64,000 nt of DNA from NCBI GenBank assembly GCA_963519305.1, contig CAUQMS010000017.1:1-64000 (forward strand), given 5' to 3'. The DNA comes from Ewingella sp963519305 (GTDB taxonomy: Bacteria > Pseudomonadota > Gammaproteobacteria > Enterobacterales > Enterobacteriaceae). The notes beneath the pieces were generated by a model. It was not told the DNA's origin and did no database searches. It saw nothing but the letters and a program-made list of their open reading frames with translations. Numbering within the stretch: position 1 is the first letter of the stretch; every line of letters starts with the position of its first letter. The position numbers and the translations under genes were made by a program. Shown piece by piece: positions 7,819 to 16,758 of the stretch.

Positions 7819-9338
7819 TGATGGCTACCTCCGGGATTATCCAGACAGACAACGCGCCGCTGATTGATGTTCAGAATCTGTCGGTGACCTTTGGCGGCCA
7901 GCGGGCGCTCAACGATATTTCCCTGCGGCTTATGCCCGGCGAAGTGCACTGCCTGGCGGGCACTAACGGCTGCGGAAAAAGTACGTTGATCAAGGTGATC
8001 TCGGGGGTCTATCAGCCGGACAACGGCTGTCAGATCACGCTGGGCGGTCAGGTCTTCAGCCAACTCAGCCCGGACCAGGCGCGTCAGTTTGGCGTTCAGG
8101 TCATCTACCAGGATCTGTCGCTGTTTCCGAATCTGAGCGTGGCGGAAAACATCGCCTTTGACCACAACCTGCAAGGGCTGATGGGCTGGTACCGTCCGTC
8201 ACGCCTGCGCGACACGGCAAAACGTATTCTCAGCGAACTGAATTATAAGCTGGATCTCGACGCCAAAGTGGCGTCGTTACCTATCGCCCAGCGCCAGCAG
8301 GTGGCAATTTGCCGCGCGCTGGTGGCCGATGCGCGCTTAGTCATCATGGATGAACCGACCGCGTCGCTCACCCGCACCGAGGTGAACCAGCTGCTGCGCA
8401 CCGTGCATTACCTGAAAAATAAAGGCATCAGCGTGGTGTTCGTCAGCCACCGTCTGGACGAAGTGCTGGAGATTTCCGACAGCGTTACGGTCATCCGCGA
8501 TGGTAAAAAAGTCGGCACATATCCGGCGGCTGAAGTCAGCGGCGAACGCCTGACCGAGCTGATGACCGGCCTCAAACTCGACTACCGCCTGAAGGCGGCC
8601 AACCTCAATGACCAGCGCATCATGCTTGAGACCGACAAACTCAGCCGTGCCGGACAGTACCACGACGTCAGTTTCAAACTGCACGCCGGGGAAGTGCTCG
8701 GTCTGTGCGGCCTGCTGGGTTCCGGGCGTACCGAACTGGCACTGAGTCTGTTCGGGGTGACTAAACCGGACAGCGGCAAAATCTACCTCGACAGTAAACC
8801 GGTACGTTTTCGCGGTCATGAAGATGCGATCAAATCCGGCATTGGCTATGTGTCAGAAGACAGGCTGACGCTCGGGCTTATCCAGCAGCAGTCAGTCGGT
8901 GACAACACCGTGCTGGCGATCATGGATCAGCTGCGCAGCCGTTTTCACCTGATCGATGAATACCGCAAAAACAAAATCATTCAGCAGTGGATTGAAAAAC
9001 TGGGCGTCAAAGTTGCCAATCCGGATCAGGCGATCTCCACGCTCTCCGGCGGCAATCAGCAAAAGATCGTGCTGGCGAAATGGGTGCTGACTCAGCCGAA
9101 GATCCTGATCCTCGACTCGCCAACAGTCGGCGTGGATGTCGGCGCTAAAGCCAGTATTTATCAGCTGATCCATCAACTGGCCGAAGAGGGGATTTCGATC
9201 CTGCTGATCTCCGACGAAGTACCCGAAGTTTACTTCAACTGCGACCGCGTTTTGCACTTTAGCGAAGGCACGGTGAAGGGCGAATACCTGCCCGGCAATA
9301 TCACCCAACATCAACTTGCGGAGGCGGTGAATGCTTAA
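7818..9338 (+). CDS. Sugar ABC transporter ATP-binding protein, RbsA/AlsA type
   Basis: Duplicated ABC ATPase of 506 aa, as in RbsA, AlsA and LsrA. The first domain has Walker A GTNGCGKST at residues 48-56 and Walker B LVIMDEPTAS; its signature is the degenerate LPIAQRQQ. The second domain has a degenerate P-loop (GLLGSGRTEL) and a full signature LSGGNQQK. This asymmetry is normal for carbohydrate uptake ATPases of the CUT2 class. It powers import through the two permeases encoded next. The ATG overlaps the binding-protein stop codon by one base, and a second ATG follows immediately; either may be used. Confidence 0.92.
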   Translation: MMATSGIIQTDNAPLIDVQNLSVTFGGQRALNDISLRLMPGEVHCLAGTNGCGKSTLIKVISGVYQPDNGCQITLGGQVFSQLSPDQARQFGVQVIYQDLSLFPNLSVAENIAFDHNLQGLMGWYRPSRLRDTAKRILSELNYKLDLDAKVASLPIAQRQQVAICRALVADARLVIMDEPTASLTRTEVNQLLRTVHYLKNKGISVVFVSHRLDEVLEISDSVTVIRDGKKVGTYPAAEVSGERLTELMTGLKLDYRLKAANLNDQRIMLETDKLSRAGQYHDVSFKLHAGEVLGLCGLLGSGRTELALSLFGVTKPDSGKIYLDSKPVRFRGHEDAIKSGIGYVSEDRLTLGLIQQQSVGDNTVLAIMDQLRSRFHLIDEYRKNKIIQQWIEKLGVKVANPDQAISTLSGGNQQKIVLAKWVLTQPKILILDSPTVGVDVGAKASIYQLIHQLAEEGISILLISDEVPEVYFNCDRVLHFSEGTVKGEYLPGNITQHQLAEAVNA

Positions 9339-10320
9339 TCTCAACCGGTTACGCCCGACCAGCAACGAAGGCTATCTGGCCTGGGTTCTGGTGGTGGTGA
9401 TTGTCACGTTTGCGCTGCTCAGCGACCAGTTCCTGACCCTGCAAAATCTGCTGGATTTGTCAGAAAGCTACGCAGTCAGCGGCATTTTTGCCCTCGGCCT
9501 GTTCGTGGTGCTGGTGACCGGCGGCATCGATATCTCCTTTGCTGCCGTCGCCTCAGTGGTGCAGTACGCCATCGCTACGCTGGCCATTCATTACGGTCTT
9601 TCCAGCCCGACCGGCACCATTTTACTGGCGATCGCGATTGGCTCCGTATTTGGCATGATCAACGCCATTTTGATCTACTGCCTGCGCATTGTGTCGATCA
9701 TCGTCACTATCAGTATGCAGTCGCTGCTGTTTGGCATGCTTATGTGGCTGACCAACGGCACCAGCCTGTATGACCTGCCGGAGTGGCTGGTAACGCCGTT
9801 ACAGGTGCTGCCGTTTAACGTCGGGACTCAGCATTATCAGATTGGCCTGCCGCTGGTCGTCATGCTGGCGGTGGCCGGGCTGACCTGGCTTTTACTGAAC
9901 AAAACCCATCTGGGCCGCCAGCTGTTTGCCGTCGGTGGTGATCAGGAATCGGCGCGGCGCATCGGTATTCGCGTTGGCGTGCTGCACCTGTTCGCCTATG
10001 GCTATCTCGGTGCGATGGCCGCCATCGGCGGGCTGGTGCAGGTCTACCGCGTCGGGGAAGTGGTGCCCAATGCGCTGGTCGGCGGTGAACTCGATGTACT
10101 GGCCGCGGCAGTGCTTGGCGGGGCCAGCCTCAACGGCGGCAAGGGTAGCGTCGGTGGCACGCTGATGGGCGTCTTCCTGATTGGTCTGCTCAAGAACGGG
10201 CTGAACCTGATCGGCGTCTCCAACTACTTCATGAACATCGTGATCGGCGTAGTGATCGTGGTGGCCATCACCGTCACGCACTACAAAAAACGCAAAGAAA
10301 CCGATGTCGGCTTCGCCTGA
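9331..10320 (+). CDS. Sugar ABC transporter permease 1, RbsC/LsrC family
   Basis: Inner-membrane permease of 329 aa with about nine hydrophobic segments and the CUT2 motifs GGIDISFAAVAS and GRQLFAVGGDQESARRIGIRV (cytoplasmic loop contacting the ATPase). It overlaps the ATPase gene by 8 bases and has GGAGG before its ATG, so it is translationally coupled. It pairs with the next permease as a heterodimer, as LsrC and LsrD do. Confidence 0.9.
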   Translation: MLNLNRLRPTSNEGYLAWVLVVVIVTFALLSDQFLTLQNLLDLSESYAVSGIFALGLFVVLVTGGIDISFAAVASVVQYAIATLAIHYGLSSPTGTILLAIAIGSVFGMINAILIYCLRIVSIIVTISMQSLLFGMLMWLTNGTSLYDLPEWLVTPLQVLPFNVGTQHYQIGLPLVVMLAVAGLTWLLLNKTHLGRQLFAVGGDQESARRIGIRVGVLHLFAYGYLGAMAAIGGLVQVYRVGEVVPNALVGGELDVLAAAVLGGASLNGGKGSVGGTLMGVFLIGLLKNGLNLIGVSNYFMNIVIGVVIVVAITVTHYKKRKETDVGFA

Positions 10321-10330
10321 GGAACCTGCA

Positions 10331-11413
10331 ATGTTCACCAAAACCAAGAGTCTGAAGATGAAACCGCTCTCTTCCAAATCCGGCGGCAACGGGCCGCGTT
10401 TTAACGTCGACAGCACCACGCTGAGTCTGAGCCTGCTGCTGATCCTGGTGATCGTCGGTTTCAGTATCGCGATGCCGGGCCGCTTCTTCACGGATTCTAC
10501 TTTCATGAGCGTCGCGTTTCAGCTGCCGGAGCTCGGCCTGCTGACGCTGGCGATGTTTATTCCGATCCTCAGCGGTGGCCTGAATCTGTGCATTATCGCC
10601 ACCTCTAACCTGACCAGCCTGCTGATGGCCTGGGTGTTTCTCACCTGGCTGCCGCCGGAGGCCACACTGGCGCTTCAGGCGGTGTGGCTGACGGTGGCGC
10701 TGGTGGGCGCGATGATCCTGGCGATTGCCATCGGCATGCTGACCGGTGCGCTGGTGGCTTACGTGGGGGCGCATCCGATTCTGGTAACGCTGGCTACCAT
10801 GACGATGGTCAACGGTATCGGCATCTATTTATCACGCGGTGCAGCCATCAGCGGTATGCCGGACATCGTACGCTACATCGGTTCGGATACGTTGCTGGGC
10901 ATCCCCGTGCCGCTGATCATCTTCCTCGCCACGGCTGTGTTGATCGCGGTGTTTTTAGAGCGCACCCGACTTGGCAAATACATCTATATGAGCGGCAGCA
11001 ACATCAACGCCACCCATTTCAGCGGCGTGAATACCCACCGCGTACTGATCGCCATTTATGTGCTTTCCAGCATGTTATGTGTGATCGCCGGGCTGGTAAT
11101 GATGGCGCGCTTTAATTCAGCGCGCATGGGCTACGGTGACTCCTACCTGTTACTGACCGTGTTAGCGATCATCTTAGGCGGCACGGATCCCTTCGGCGGT
11201 TTTGGCCGCGTCACCGGCGTGGTGTTGTCGCTGATTGTTTTACAAGTGATTTCAACCGGCCTGAACCTGCTCAACGTCAGCCCGCACTTCAGTCTGGCGA
11301 TGTGGGGCGCGGTACTTATCGTGGTGCTGGCGCTGAAATTCTTCCGCCAGCGCTTTATGCAAAAGAGAGCCAGCCGTATCAGCGCCGCCAAAGCGCGGGC
11401 CGCCCTTCCTTAG
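10331..11413 (+). CDS. Sugar ABC transporter permease 2, LsrD/RbsC family
   Basis: Second CUT2 permease, 360 aa, with about nine hydrophobic segments, GGLNLCIIATSN near residue 90 and a conserved GRVTGVVLSLIVLQ stretch late in the protein. The ATG at 10331 has TGAGGAAC upstream and a basic N-terminus rich in Lys (positive-inside); an upstream frame from 10304 overlaps the previous gene and is less likely. It is longer at the N-terminus than permease 1. It forms the translocation pore with permease 1. Confidence 0.9.
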   Translation: MFTKTKSLKMKPLSSKSGGNGPRFNVDSTTLSLSLLLILVIVGFSIAMPGRFFTDSTFMSVAFQLPELGLLTLAMFIPILSGGLNLCIIATSNLTSLLMAWVFLTWLPPEATLALQAVWLTVALVGAMILAIAIGMLTGALVAYVGAHPILVTLATMTMVNGIGIYLSRGAAISGMPDIVRYIGSDTLLGIPVPLIIFLATAVLIAVFLERTRLGKYIYMSGSNINATHFSGVNTHRVLIAIYVLSSMLCVIAGLVMMARFNSARMGYGDSYLLLTVLAIILGGTDPFGGFGRVTGVVLSLIVLQVISTGLNLLNVSPHFSLAMWGAVLIVVLALKFFRQRFMQKRASRISAAKARAALP

Positions 11414-11466
11414 CGTACGTCTATAAACCCAATTATTTTCATTGCCTCTGACTTTAGGAAAACATC

Positions 11467-12147
11467 ATGGAATACAAAATTTCGCCGTCGCTGATGTGCA
11501 TGAGCCTGATTGACATCAAACAGCAACTGGCGGTACTTAACCGTCGCGCTGACATGCTGCACATCGACATCATGGACGGGCACTACGTCAAAAATATTAC
11601 CCTGTCGCCGTTCTTTATCGAGCAGATCCGCCCGCACACGCCGCTGGTGCTGGACGTGCATATGATGGTGGAAAACCCGACGGACTTTATTGAACCGATA
11701 GCCAAAGCCGGGGCTGATTACATCTGCCCCCATGCTGAAACCATCAACCGCGACGCGTTCCGCGTGATCAATCTGATCCGATCGCTCGGTAAAAAAGTCG
11801 GCGTGGTCCTCAACCCGGCGACACCGGTGGAGTTCATTCAGCACTACATTCATCTGCTGGACAAAATCACCGTGATGACCGTCGATCCGGGCTATGCAGG
11901 GCAGCCGTTTATTCCCGAAATGCTGCATAAAATCGCCCAGCTGCGCGATCTCAAGCAGCAGAAAAATTACCGCTACCTGATCGAAATCGACGGATCCTGC
12001 AACGTGAATACCTATCAGGATCTGATGGGCGCAGGTGCGGAAGTATTGATCGTCGGCAGTTCCGGCCTGTTCAATCTCGACCAGGATCTGGACAGCGCCT
12101 GGGACAAAATGCTCGATCAGATGCGTCAGGCGCGTCAGGCAGCCTGA
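11467..12147 (+). CDS. alsE: D-allulose-6-phosphate 3-epimerase
   Basis: TIM-barrel epimerase of the ribulose-phosphate 3-epimerase family, 226 aa. ISPSLMCM, HIDIMDGHYV, LTLSPFF-like LSPFFI, the catalytic Asp region MTVDPGYAGQPFI and EIDGSCN closely follow E. coli AlsE and carry the metal-ligand His/Asp residues. AlsE interconverts D-allulose 6-phosphate and D-fructose 6-phosphate, the final step that joins allose or allulose catabolism to glycolysis. The ATG at 11467 follows AGGAAAACATC. Its position after an ABC sugar importer and before two kinases suggests the operon handles a ketose or aldose convertible to allulose 6-phosphate. Confidence 0.88.
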   Translation: MEYKISPSLMCMSLIDIKQQLAVLNRRADMLHIDIMDGHYVKNITLSPFFIEQIRPHTPLVLDVHMMVENPTDFIEPIAKAGADYICPHAETINRDAFRVINLIRSLGKKVGVVLNPATPVEFIQHYIHLLDKITVMTVDPGYAGQPFIPEMLHKIAQLRDLKQQKNYRYLIEIDGSCNVNTYQDLMGAGAEVLIVGSSGLFNLDQDLDSAWDKMLDQMRQARQAA

Positions 12148-12161
12148 GGGCAGGAGAGGCT

Positions 12162-13115
12162 ATGGAGCATTTTCTCGGCGTAGACATCGGCGGTACTAAC
12201 ACGCGGCTGATGCTGATGAACGACCAGCAGGTTTTCCAGGATTATCAGAAAGTACCGACGCACAACTGGGCAACGCTTGAGGATCCGCTGCATGGGTTGG
12301 AACAGATCATTGCAGCCTATCTGCAAGCCAGTGACGTCAGCGTGACGGGCGTGATGCTCGGGCTGCCGGGCATCCTGTCACGTGACCGTCACACGGTGCT
12401 GTCGCTGCCGTTTATCCCGGCCCTCGACAACCAGCCGGTGGCGCAGCAACTTTCAGCGCGCCTCGGGTTGCCGGTGTGCATGGATAAAGACGTTAACCAC
12501 CTGATGTGGTGGGATTTAACCCGCCTCGACGTCCTGCCGGACGTGGCGGTCGGGGTTTATCTCGGCACGGGTTTGGGCAACAGCCTGTGGCTGAATAATG
12601 ATTTTTACCACGGCGCGCACGGCGGCGCAGGGGAGATTGGGCACATTCCGCTCAAAGATAATCCGCTGCTCTGCCCTTGTGGCAAAACTGGCTGTGTCGA
12701 AACCCTGACTTCCGGCAACTGGCTAAGCGGCTGGGCCAAACAGCATGTACCGGAGACGGCAATCTCGGATCTGTTCGTCAAACATGCTGAGCATCCGGAT
12801 TTGCAGGAATTTACAGAGCGGCTGGCGCGCACCGTCGCCAGCGAGATGAACATTCTCGACCCGCAATATCTGGTGCTGGGCGGCGGCGTGCTGGCGATGG
12901 CGGGCTTCCCGCTGGCCCGGCTGGAACGCCTGATCCGTTCACATCTGCGCAGCCCGCATCCGGCCAGCGGGCTGACCATCGCCATCAGCGGCGTCTCTGA
13001 TGAAACCGGCTGTCGCGGGGCCTGTCTGGCGGCGCAGCGGCGTTTCCGGCAAGACTTACCGGCGAAATCATTATCAACACCAGTGCGACATTTTTCAGTC
13101 AGGAGAGAGGCATGA
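12162..13115 (+). CDS. alsK: ROK-family sugar kinase, AlsK-like
   Basis: ROK kinase of 317 aa. The N-terminal ATP-phosphate motif GVDIGGTNTRL, the central GTGLGNSLW, the catalytic-loop GAHGGAGEIGHIPL, and the zinc-binding cluster CPCGKTGCVET are intact. Gene order and stretches such as VYLGTGLG and DKDVN match E. coli AlsK, a D-allose kinase. It would phosphorylate the imported sugar at O6. The SD AGGAGAGG lies 4 bases upstream of ATG, and the 3' end overlaps the next gene by 4 bases. Confidence 0.82.
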   Translation: MEHFLGVDIGGTNTRLMLMNDQQVFQDYQKVPTHNWATLEDPLHGLEQIIAAYLQASDVSVTGVMLGLPGILSRDRHTVLSLPFIPALDNQPVAQQLSARLGLPVCMDKDVNHLMWWDLTRLDVLPDVAVGVYLGTGLGNSLWLNNDFYHGAHGGAGEIGHIPLKDNPLLCPCGKTGCVETLTSGNWLSGWAKQHVPETAISDLFVKHAEHPDLQEFTERLARTVASEMNILDPQYLVLGGGVLAMAGFPLARLERLIRSHLRSPHPASGLTIAISGVSDETGCRGACLAAQRRFRQDLPAKSLSTPVRHFSVRREA

Positions 13116-14047
13116 ACAAGGGCAAGGTATGTGTATTTGGATCGTTCAACCTGGATATTGTCGCCGGAATGAGCCGTTTCCCGCAGCCGGGTGAATCACT
13201 GATTGCCCGCAACAGTATGATGGGCGCTGGCGGGAAAGGGGCCAATCAGGCCGTCGCCGCCCTGCGTGCCGGTGCGCGGGTCCATTACATCGGCAAAGTA
13301 GGTCGCGATGACTTCGGTATGTTCGCCCGCCGCCACCTCGATAACGCCGGGTTTGACGCGGTGACGCTGTTTTCCACTGCCGAATGTCCGACCGGCAATG
13401 CACTGATTTATGTCGCCGGAGCCGATGCCGAAAACATGATTGCCGTTGACCCCGGAGCCAACCTGACCGTGACCGACGATGAGGTTGAACAGTGCCGCCC
13501 GGCCATTGCCGCAGCCGATATCCTGCTCACCCAGCTGGAAAACAACCTGCCAGCCATTGAAAAGCTGATTGGTATCGCCAGAGAAAATGGCACTTACATT
13601 ATTCTCAACCCTGCGCCGTTCCAGCCGGTCTCGGACAGCCTGCTGGCACAGGTGGATTTACTCACGCCCAATGCCACCGAATGCACCTTGCTGACCGGCA
13701 TACAGGTGGATGACGTCCCCTCAGCCAAACGGGCCGCTAAAGCGTTGCATGAAAAGGGCATCGGCGCGCTGATCATCACGCTTGGCACGCAGGGCGCGTT
13801 ATTGTCTGTCGCCGGTGAAACCGAATTGGTGTCCGCGTTCCCGGCGGTACCGGTCGATACCACCGGCGCTGGCGATGCTTTCAACGGCGCGCTCGCCTCC
13901 CAGCTGGCCGCCGGTGTAGCACTTGCCGATGCCGCGCAGTTTGCATCAGCCTATGCCTCTGTTTGTGTGGAGCGTGCGGGTGCGGCGGCCTCGATGCCAA
14001 CCTATGAGGAGGCAAAGGAGAGGCAGATGGCGGTGATTGTTCAGTAA
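13112..14047 (+). CDS. PfkB-family carbohydrate kinase, ribokinase-like
   Basis: PfkB kinase of 311 aa, the size of ribokinase. The N-terminal GSFNLDIV, the GAGGKGANQAVAALRAG sugar-site motif, TPNATE and the C-terminal anion-hole/catalytic base DTTGAGDAFNGAL (catalytic Asp) are all present, with a normal ribokinase A-domain layout. It shares a 4-base ATGA overlap with alsK. Two sugar kinases in one operon imply either two substrates or two phosphorylation options. It phosphorylates a furanose or ketose; ribose is not certain. Confidence 0.88.
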   Translation: MNKGKVCVFGSFNLDIVAGMSRFPQPGESLIARNSMMGAGGKGANQAVAALRAGARVHYIGKVGRDDFGMFARRHLDNAGFDAVTLFSTAECPTGNALIYVAGADAENMIAVDPGANLTVTDDEVEQCRPAIAAADILLTQLENNLPAIEKLIGIARENGTYIILNPAPFQPVSDSLLAQVDLLTPNATECTLLTGIQVDDVPSAKRAAKALHEKGIGALIITLGTQGALLSVAGETELVSAFPAVPVDTTGAGDAFNGALASQLAAGVALADAAQFASAYASVCVERAGAAASMPTYEEAKERQMAVIVQ

Positions 14048-14084
14048 CATTCGCCTGATTTTTATACAAAAAACCATCACATCA

Positions 14085-14102
14085 CTGCCACATTACTGAC
14101 AT
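14085..14102 (+). promoter_or_regulatory. candidate Pho box (PhoB site)
   Basis: CTGCCAC-ATTA-CTGACAT forms two 7-bp direct repeats with a 4-bp AT spacer, matching 5/7 and 6/7 positions of the PhoB half-site CTGTCAT. It is the only feature in the 100-base gap before a Ugp-like operon, at the place where a PhoB-dependent promoter is expected, with a weak TAGGGT -10 about 10 bases downstream. Ugp systems are classic Pho regulon members. Confidence 0.6.
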
Positions 14103-14149
14103 GAAGAGAGATTAGGGTAGGCGCTTGTTTGACTGACCGGTAACAAGAG

Positions 14150-15022
14150 ATGCGCCGTTCGCTGTTTCCTTATCTGGTGCTGCTGCCCACCCTGATCTTT
14201 CTGTTTTTGTTCACCTATTACCCTCTGGTACAGTCGGCGGCAGACAGCCTGTTTGATAGCCGACTCAACACCGATAACCCGCCGTTTGTCGGATTACAGA
14301 ATTATGCACGCCTGCTGGCAGACGACGTCTTCTGGCGCGCGCTGCTCAATAACCTTGCATACATCCTGATGACGGTGATCCCCGGCATTGTGCTGGCGCT
14401 GCTGCTGGCCGTCGCGCTGTGGGAAAACACCTCGCTTAACCGGTGGCTGCGTACCGCGTTTTTCTTCCCGATGATTATCCCGCTGGTCAGCGCCGCGACC
14501 CTGTGGCTGTTTATCTTCATGCCGGGAATGGGCCTGCTGGATTACTACCTGGCCAAAATCTTCGGGCCGATGAACAACAACTACCTCGGCATGAGCGACA
14601 GCGCACTGATGGCGCTGAGCGTGATTGGCGTGTGGAAATTCGCCGGTTATTACATGCTGTTTTTCCTCGCCGGATTGCAGTCCATTCCCGCGTCGGCGCG
14701 CGAGGCCGCCATTATGGAAGGGGCATCGCGCACCCAGACCTTCTTCTACGTCACACTGCCGCTGCTGCGCCCGACCATCAGTTTTGTGGTCACCATCGCG
14801 CTGATTTACGCCATTACGCAAATCGACCACGTACCGGTGATGACGCAGGGTGGGCCGAACAACGCGACCACCGTGATGCTCTATTACATCCAGAGTTTAG
14901 CCAATGACACGCATGATTTAGGCAAAGCCTCGGCGGCCACGTTCCTGACGCTGGTGCTGCTGTTTGGTTTCTCGGTGATGAACCTGCGGGTACTGGAAAG
15001 AGGGGCGCATTATGAGCGTTGA
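14150..15022 (+). CDS. Ugp-like ABC transporter permease (UgpA type)
   Basis: MalF/UgpA-family inner-membrane permease, 290 aa, with six hydrophobic segments (first at about residues 6-24) and the conserved EAA cytoplasmic loop (EAAIMEGASRTQTFFYVTLPLLRP). The gene is first in a five-gene operon encoding permeases, a glycerophosphodiesterase, ATPase and binding protein. The family and the gpdQ neighbour point to import of glycerol-3-phosphate or glycerophosphodiesters. A start at 14150 follows AACAAGAG, a weak SD; I see no better start. Confidence 0.85.
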   Translation: MRRSLFPYLVLLPTLIFLFLFTYYPLVQSAADSLFDSRLNTDNPPFVGLQNYARLLADDVFWRALLNNLAYILMTVIPGIVLALLLAVALWENTSLNRWLRTAFFFPMIIPLVSAATLWLFIFMPGMGLLDYYLAKIFGPMNNNYLGMSDSALMALSVIGVWKFAGYYMLFFLAGLQSIPASAREAAIMEGASRTQTFFYVTLPLLRPTISFVVTIALIYAITQIDHVPVMTQGGPNNATTVMLYYIQSLANDTHDLGKASAATFLTLVLLFGFSVMNLRVLERGAHYER

Positions 15023-15905
15023 AACGTCAGAAAACCTGCGGGTCATGGCGGCAAAACCGCGCAACCGCGCACCGTCTTTGTTACTGCGCGGAGCGCGCCG
15101 TTCCACGCTGCCGGTGCTGCTGGTGTGCGCCGCGCTGCTGTGGGTCGCGCCCTTTATCTGGATGATCTCGGCCGCCTTCAGCGCCAGCAGTTTTGGGCCG
15201 GGCATGGCCTCTTTGCTGCCACGTTTTCCGCTGACGCTGCAAAACTTCCGCGATGCGTGGGAGAGCGCCGACTGGCTGAGGCTCTACGCCAACACGATAT
15301 TCTTCTCCTTCGGCACGTTTCTGGTTCAACTGGTGACCATCACCACCGCCGGTTACGTCTTTGCCTATCACGAATTTCGCGGCAAACAGACGCTGTTCTA
15401 CCTGCTGCTTATTCAACTGATGATCATGCCGGTGATCATGATGATACCGAACATGATGATCCTCAAACAGTTCGGGCTGCTCAACACATTGACGGGCGTG
15501 ATGATGCCGTACTTCGCCTCGGCGTTTGGCGTATTCCTGATGCGTCAGGCTTTCCTCAGTATTCCGCGTGAAATCGAAGAAGCGGCGCTGATGGAGGGGT
15601 GCCGCTGGTGGCAGGTGGTGTTCCGCGTGCTGATCCCGATGTCATGGCCCGCCATTCTGGCCTTCGCCACCGTCAGCATTACTTATCACTGGAATGAATA
15701 TCTGTGGCCGCTGATGGTGCTCAATGACCCTGACAAACAGGTGCTGACCGTCGGGCTGGTGTCGTTCGCCATGGGGGCGGAATCCGGCGGCCAGTGGGGG
15801 CTTATCACCGCCGGTACGCTGATGGTTTGCCTGCCACTGATGTTGGCGTTCGTGCTTTTTCAGAAACAGTTTCTTAAAAGCTTCGGCTTTTCAGGCATTA
15901 AATAA
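15012..15905 (+). CDS. Ugp-like ABC transporter permease (UgpE type)
   Basis: MalG/UgpE-family permease of 297 aa. Six hydrophobic segments and an EAA loop (EEAALMEGCRWWQVVFRVLIPMSWP) identify it. It overlaps the UgpA-type gene by 11 bases and has GAGGGG before its ATG. The N-terminal cytoplasmic tail (about 30 residues, basic) is slightly long for the family. It would form the transmembrane heterodimer with the preceding permease. Confidence 0.87.
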   Translation: MSVETSENLRVMAAKPRNRAPSLLLRGARRSTLPVLLVCAALLWVAPFIWMISAAFSASSFGPGMASLLPRFPLTLQNFRDAWESADWLRLYANTIFFSFGTFLVQLVTITTAGYVFAYHEFRGKQTLFYLLLIQLMIMPVIMMIPNMMILKQFGLLNTLTGVMMPYFASAFGVFLMRQAFLSIPREIEEAALMEGCRWWQVVFRVLIPMSWPAILAFATVSITYHWNEYLWPLMVLNDPDKQVLTVGLVSFAMGAESGGQWGLITAGTLMVCLPLMLAFVLFQKQFLKSFGFSGIK

Positions 15906-15931
15906 ACCGCTGTTGAATAAAGGAGTGACCG

Positions 15932-16756
15932 ATGTTTCTCGCACAAATTTCAGATATGCATTTTCGCAGTGAAGGCCGCAAGCTGTATGACTTTATCGAT
16001 GTTAACGCCTGTAATGCCGAGGTGGTCAATCAGCTCAATGCGCTGGAAGAACAGCCTGATGCCGTGGTGATCACCGGTGACATCGTGAACTGCGGCCTGC
16101 CGCAGGAGTATCAGGTGGCGCGGCGAACGCTGCAAAACCTGCATTACCCGCTGTACATCATTCCCGGCAACCATGACGACAAGGCACAGTTCCTCGAAGC
16201 GCTGCATCCGCTCTGCCCGGAACTGGGTAATGACCCGCAAAACATGCGCTATGCTGTGGACGATTTCGATATGCGTTTGCTGTTTATCGACAGCAGCCTG
16301 GCCGGTGAGTCCAAAGGTTTTCTGACGCTGGAAACCCTCTCATGGCTGGAAGCTCAGCTGGAGCAGGGCGGCGATAAACCGACGGCGGTGTTTATGCATC
16401 ACCCGCCGGTGAAAGTCGGTTCGGCGCAGATGGACGCCATCTCTTGCGAGAACGGCGACGAACTGCTGGCGCTGATTGACCGTTTTCCGTCGCTGGTCCG
16501 CGTCTTCTGCGGCCATACGCACCGCCTGATTTTCACTCAATATAAGCAGGCGATTATCACCACTATCCCCGGCACCGTGCATCAGGTTCCCTATTTCCAT
16601 CATAATCCCGCGCCGTTTTATAACCTTGAACCCGCCGCCTGCGTTATGCACCGGCTGGTGGATAAAACCGGTCTGGTCAGTTATCTGCATCCCTTGTCGC
16701 AATATCCGGGACCCTACCTGTATGACGCGGCGATCAGCTGCCCGGTGGATGACTAA
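15932..16756 (+). CDS. gpdQ: Glycerophosphodiesterase GpdQ
   Basis: Binuclear metallophosphoesterase of 274 aa, the same length as Klebsiella (Enterobacter) aerogenes GpdQ and very similar along its length. Metal ligands fall in order: DMHF (Asp-x-His, residues 8-10), GDIVNCG, GNHDD, HHPP and GHTHR. The enzyme hydrolyses glycerophosphodiesters such as glycerophosphoethanolamine and also simple phosphodiesters, releasing glycerol-3-phosphate. The ATG has a strong AAGGAGTG site. It sits inside the transporter operon with no secretion signal, so imported diesters are hydrolysed in the cytoplasm. Confidence 0.93.
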   Translation: MFLAQISDMHFRSEGRKLYDFIDVNACNAEVVNQLNALEEQPDAVVITGDIVNCGLPQEYQVARRTLQNLHYPLYIIPGNHDDKAQFLEALHPLCPELGNDPQNMRYAVDDFDMRLLFIDSSLAGESKGFLTLETLSWLEAQLEQGGDKPTAVFMHHPPVKVGSAQMDAISCENGDELLALIDRFPSLVRVFCGHTHRLIFTQYKQAIITTIPGTVHQVPYFHHNPAPFYNLEPAACVMHRLVDKTGLVSYLHPLSQYPGPYLYDAAISCPVDD

Positions 16757-16758
16757 TC

